32,098 bases of DNA from Hydnum rufescens UP504 (lineage: Eukaryota > Basidiomycota > Agaricomycetes > Cantharellales > Hydnaceae). The stretch is from the NCBI GenBank assembly GCA_014904985.1, contig MU129237.1, positions 1 to 32,098 on the forward strand. Reading direction: 5' to 3'. Within the stretch, counting starts at the first letter, position 1; every line of letters begins with the position of its first letter. Shown here in pieces: positions 30,273-32,098 of this stretch. The translations under genes and the position numbers were made by a program. The notes under the pieces were generated by a model. That model saw nothing but the letters and a program-made list of their open reading frames with translations, was not told where the DNA came from and did no database searches.

Positions 30273-31900
30273 AGCAACAAAAGAGCGAGCGTCAACGGTG
30301 GGAGTCGTTCTGTTCCCGCTTACCATCACAATCAGAAATGCGGAGGATTCGACAGAGTCACAGCATTGAGATAGCGCTCATAATTGATAATTGATATTCA
30401 CTCCTAGGAGAGAGAGCGCCAAAACCACGAGACCAGAGAGCATCGGGAAATTTCATAACTACGCAGGAACACCACTCCCGAATAAATCACCTCATTCTCA
30501 CGGGTAACCCAATTGGACCATAGAGACAGAAAAATGGCCGTAAAGAACCAGCTCTGGATTTTTTAGTGTAGGCCAATATTTGAGACTTTCGGTGTTCATG
30601 CCAGTCATTTACCTGTCGCTCAAATCACGTGATTTATTTGGTGCCTTAGCAAGCAATACAGTTTCCTCTGGCTTTGCGGCTATTCAAAGGGGTCCAGACT
30701 AATCATTGGCAGGACACGCATAACAACCCTGCTCAAATGCCAGGGAATCCTAGACCTTCACTTTAGAAAGATAAAGCCTAAGATTTAACTTACCTCGAGG
30801 GATTGTTCCCAAGATATCACTAAGATTTGGATTTGCTGATATTCACGTGTCAGGTCACATCCCATTCGAGCCCATCGGTTTCGTTTGGCATTTGAAGACC
30901 AGAAATTATCTCTTCTCAGTCGGCGCTTGCACGATGCCTTTTTGAAGATGGCTGATCAATTCAAACCAATCAAGGGGCTCATAAGCCCAGGCCTTGCGAT
31001 TTCGTCGCCCATCATGGTCAACGATTCACAGAACTCAAGTCTCATGGCCATCACCTCAAGTCTTCCAATGCATTCTTACCAAGCACAACGATGGTGAGCC
31101 TTTTGCCTTTTTGGGGAATCATCCCTCGCTCAGAAGCCAACCAGGGAAAGAATGAGTTACATAGCCCCTTGCTGTTCAGAGATCCGACGCCTTTGCCATT
31201 TATTTAGGGATGAGTAAATGAAGGGAGAGGTTACAGAAGTCGCAATGGCGCTCCTGTGGGCTGTGAACCCAGGCAAGTAAAGGAAAAATCCAAGGTGCAC
31301 GAAAAGGGGCAGTCATTGGATTCTAGCATCCTTCCGATCCTTGACTCCTGCAAAGACCAGGTGAATATGGAGTATGGAAAACGACGCAACGGCCAGAACA
31401 TGCATATATCACAAACGTTTGTCTGCATTCCTGCATCGACAGAGTAAATGAGAGGCTCACTGAACCAACTCAAGAGCGGGCTTTCCATCATACTTATGCG
31501 CAAAAAATTCAATCTTCCTTGAGGCGACTTGACAGCGCTGTGCCATGCCTTGTTCAGACCACCGCCATGCTCATCGCTTCAATGCCCTTCCTCTGCGATC
31601 GCTTTCCTTCGCCGAGCTTCCTGTCCACGTCTTCACAGAGTCCTTCAATTGCATCATAGCATCCTATGCTCCAGTGACTGCCCCGAAGACTCCAATGAAA
31701 CCACAATGTGGAGGATGAAAAATCCCCACAGCAGGGATATCCTGATATATAGAGACACGCACTTCTCGACTATGACTCTTATTTAATGGCCTTGTCAGTT
31801 CATTATCGTCCTTTAGCACCAATATAGCCCTGGTCTTAAACCGGAAACAGGTCTTCCAAGTCAAGTCAAAGAGAAGAGATGCTACAGTTCTGTGCCTCAG
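30273..31900. other. Upstream segment of repeat unit C
   Basis: Matches units A and B in patches (GGCATTTGAAGACCAGAAAT near 30885; the 31500-31865 block collinear with 25695-26080). 30400-30840 is specific to this unit. No intact gene; plus-strand frames at 30885-31097 and 31529-31786 are not conserved as protein. Confidence 0.45.
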
Positions 31901-31904
31901 GGTA

Positions 31905-32010
31905 GTGATGTAGCTACACCCTATAGAGTGCTTCAAATAGTGTAGCTACATGGTTTCTACCTGATTTATTTAGTGTAGTTACATCTATGGGTGAGTGTAG
32001 CTACACATAG
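31905..32010. repeat. Cluster of TGTAGCTACA palindromes
   Basis: Four copies of (A/G)TGTAG(C/T)TACA at about 31910, 31938, 31975 and 31997, the first two facing as ATGTAGCTACAC and GTGTAGCTACAT. Such arrays occur at the ends of small DNA elements, but the window ends before a partner can be found. Confidence 0.6.
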
Positions 32011-32098
32011 CCATATTTGCCTTCAAAAATGTGCAACCACAAACAGCCTTGGCCATAAGGTATTTTTATTACAGAATTAATACTACCTAATGAACATA

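Overview
The window looks like an accessory, repeat-rich piece of a filamentous basidiomycete (Agaricomycete-type) nuclear genome. Support: genes broken by many 50-115 nt introns with GTRNGT donors, CTAAY-type branch points and YAG acceptors; a tyrosine-kinase-like (TKL) family with an HGDLKG catalytic loop and a lineage-expanded N-terminal domain; a small secreted beta-trefoil-like protein; and a DIRS/tyrosine-recombinase-style reverse transcriptase fragment. No bacterial features, rRNA, tRNA or CRISPR array were seen.

Layout. 1-1114: GGGGCCCC-rich DNA and a broken minus-strand ORF. 1115-12060: two related foldback-type elements. Each is built around a near-perfect palindrome (centres about 3603 and 9569), and each arm carries a chain of short exons read outward from the centre. 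Nearly every intron holds the same hairpin (AAAAAGAGCAGC....GCTGCTCTTTTT), and most exons end in a second hairpin (ACCACACACCCGC....GCGGGTGTGTGGT) just upstream of the donor. Element 1 (1115-7616) contains a 1.2 kb solo LTR and lacks its right terminus. Element 2 (7617-12060) has both termini, as roughly 0.9 kb inverted repeats, but contains a 772-base assembly gap. Its last three right-arm exons are open and phase-compatible.

12061-15271: a retrotransposon fragment (Gag-like protein, zinc knuckles, start of reverse transcriptase) cut by element 2, joined to a second, internally deleted LTR element with two ~178 bp direct repeats. 15272-16720: no convincing gene, one 14-bp minisatellite. 16724-17503: a clean two-exon gene for a secreted protein.

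18138-32098: three tandem copies of a ~6 kb segment (starts at 18315, 24185 and 30272, all minus strand). Each began as a gene for an N-terminal regulatory-type domain, a proline/serine-rich linker and a TKL kinase. Copy A keeps only its first two exons and has lost its ATG. Copy B keeps all kinase catalytic motifs across 12 exons but has a 2-nt deletion in the linker. Copy C has several frameshifts. Conserved blocks lie downstream of the kinases and upstream of their starts; one upstream block is inverted in copy A.

The most unusual object is the foldback element family with phase-symmetric, hairpin-bracketed exon modules.
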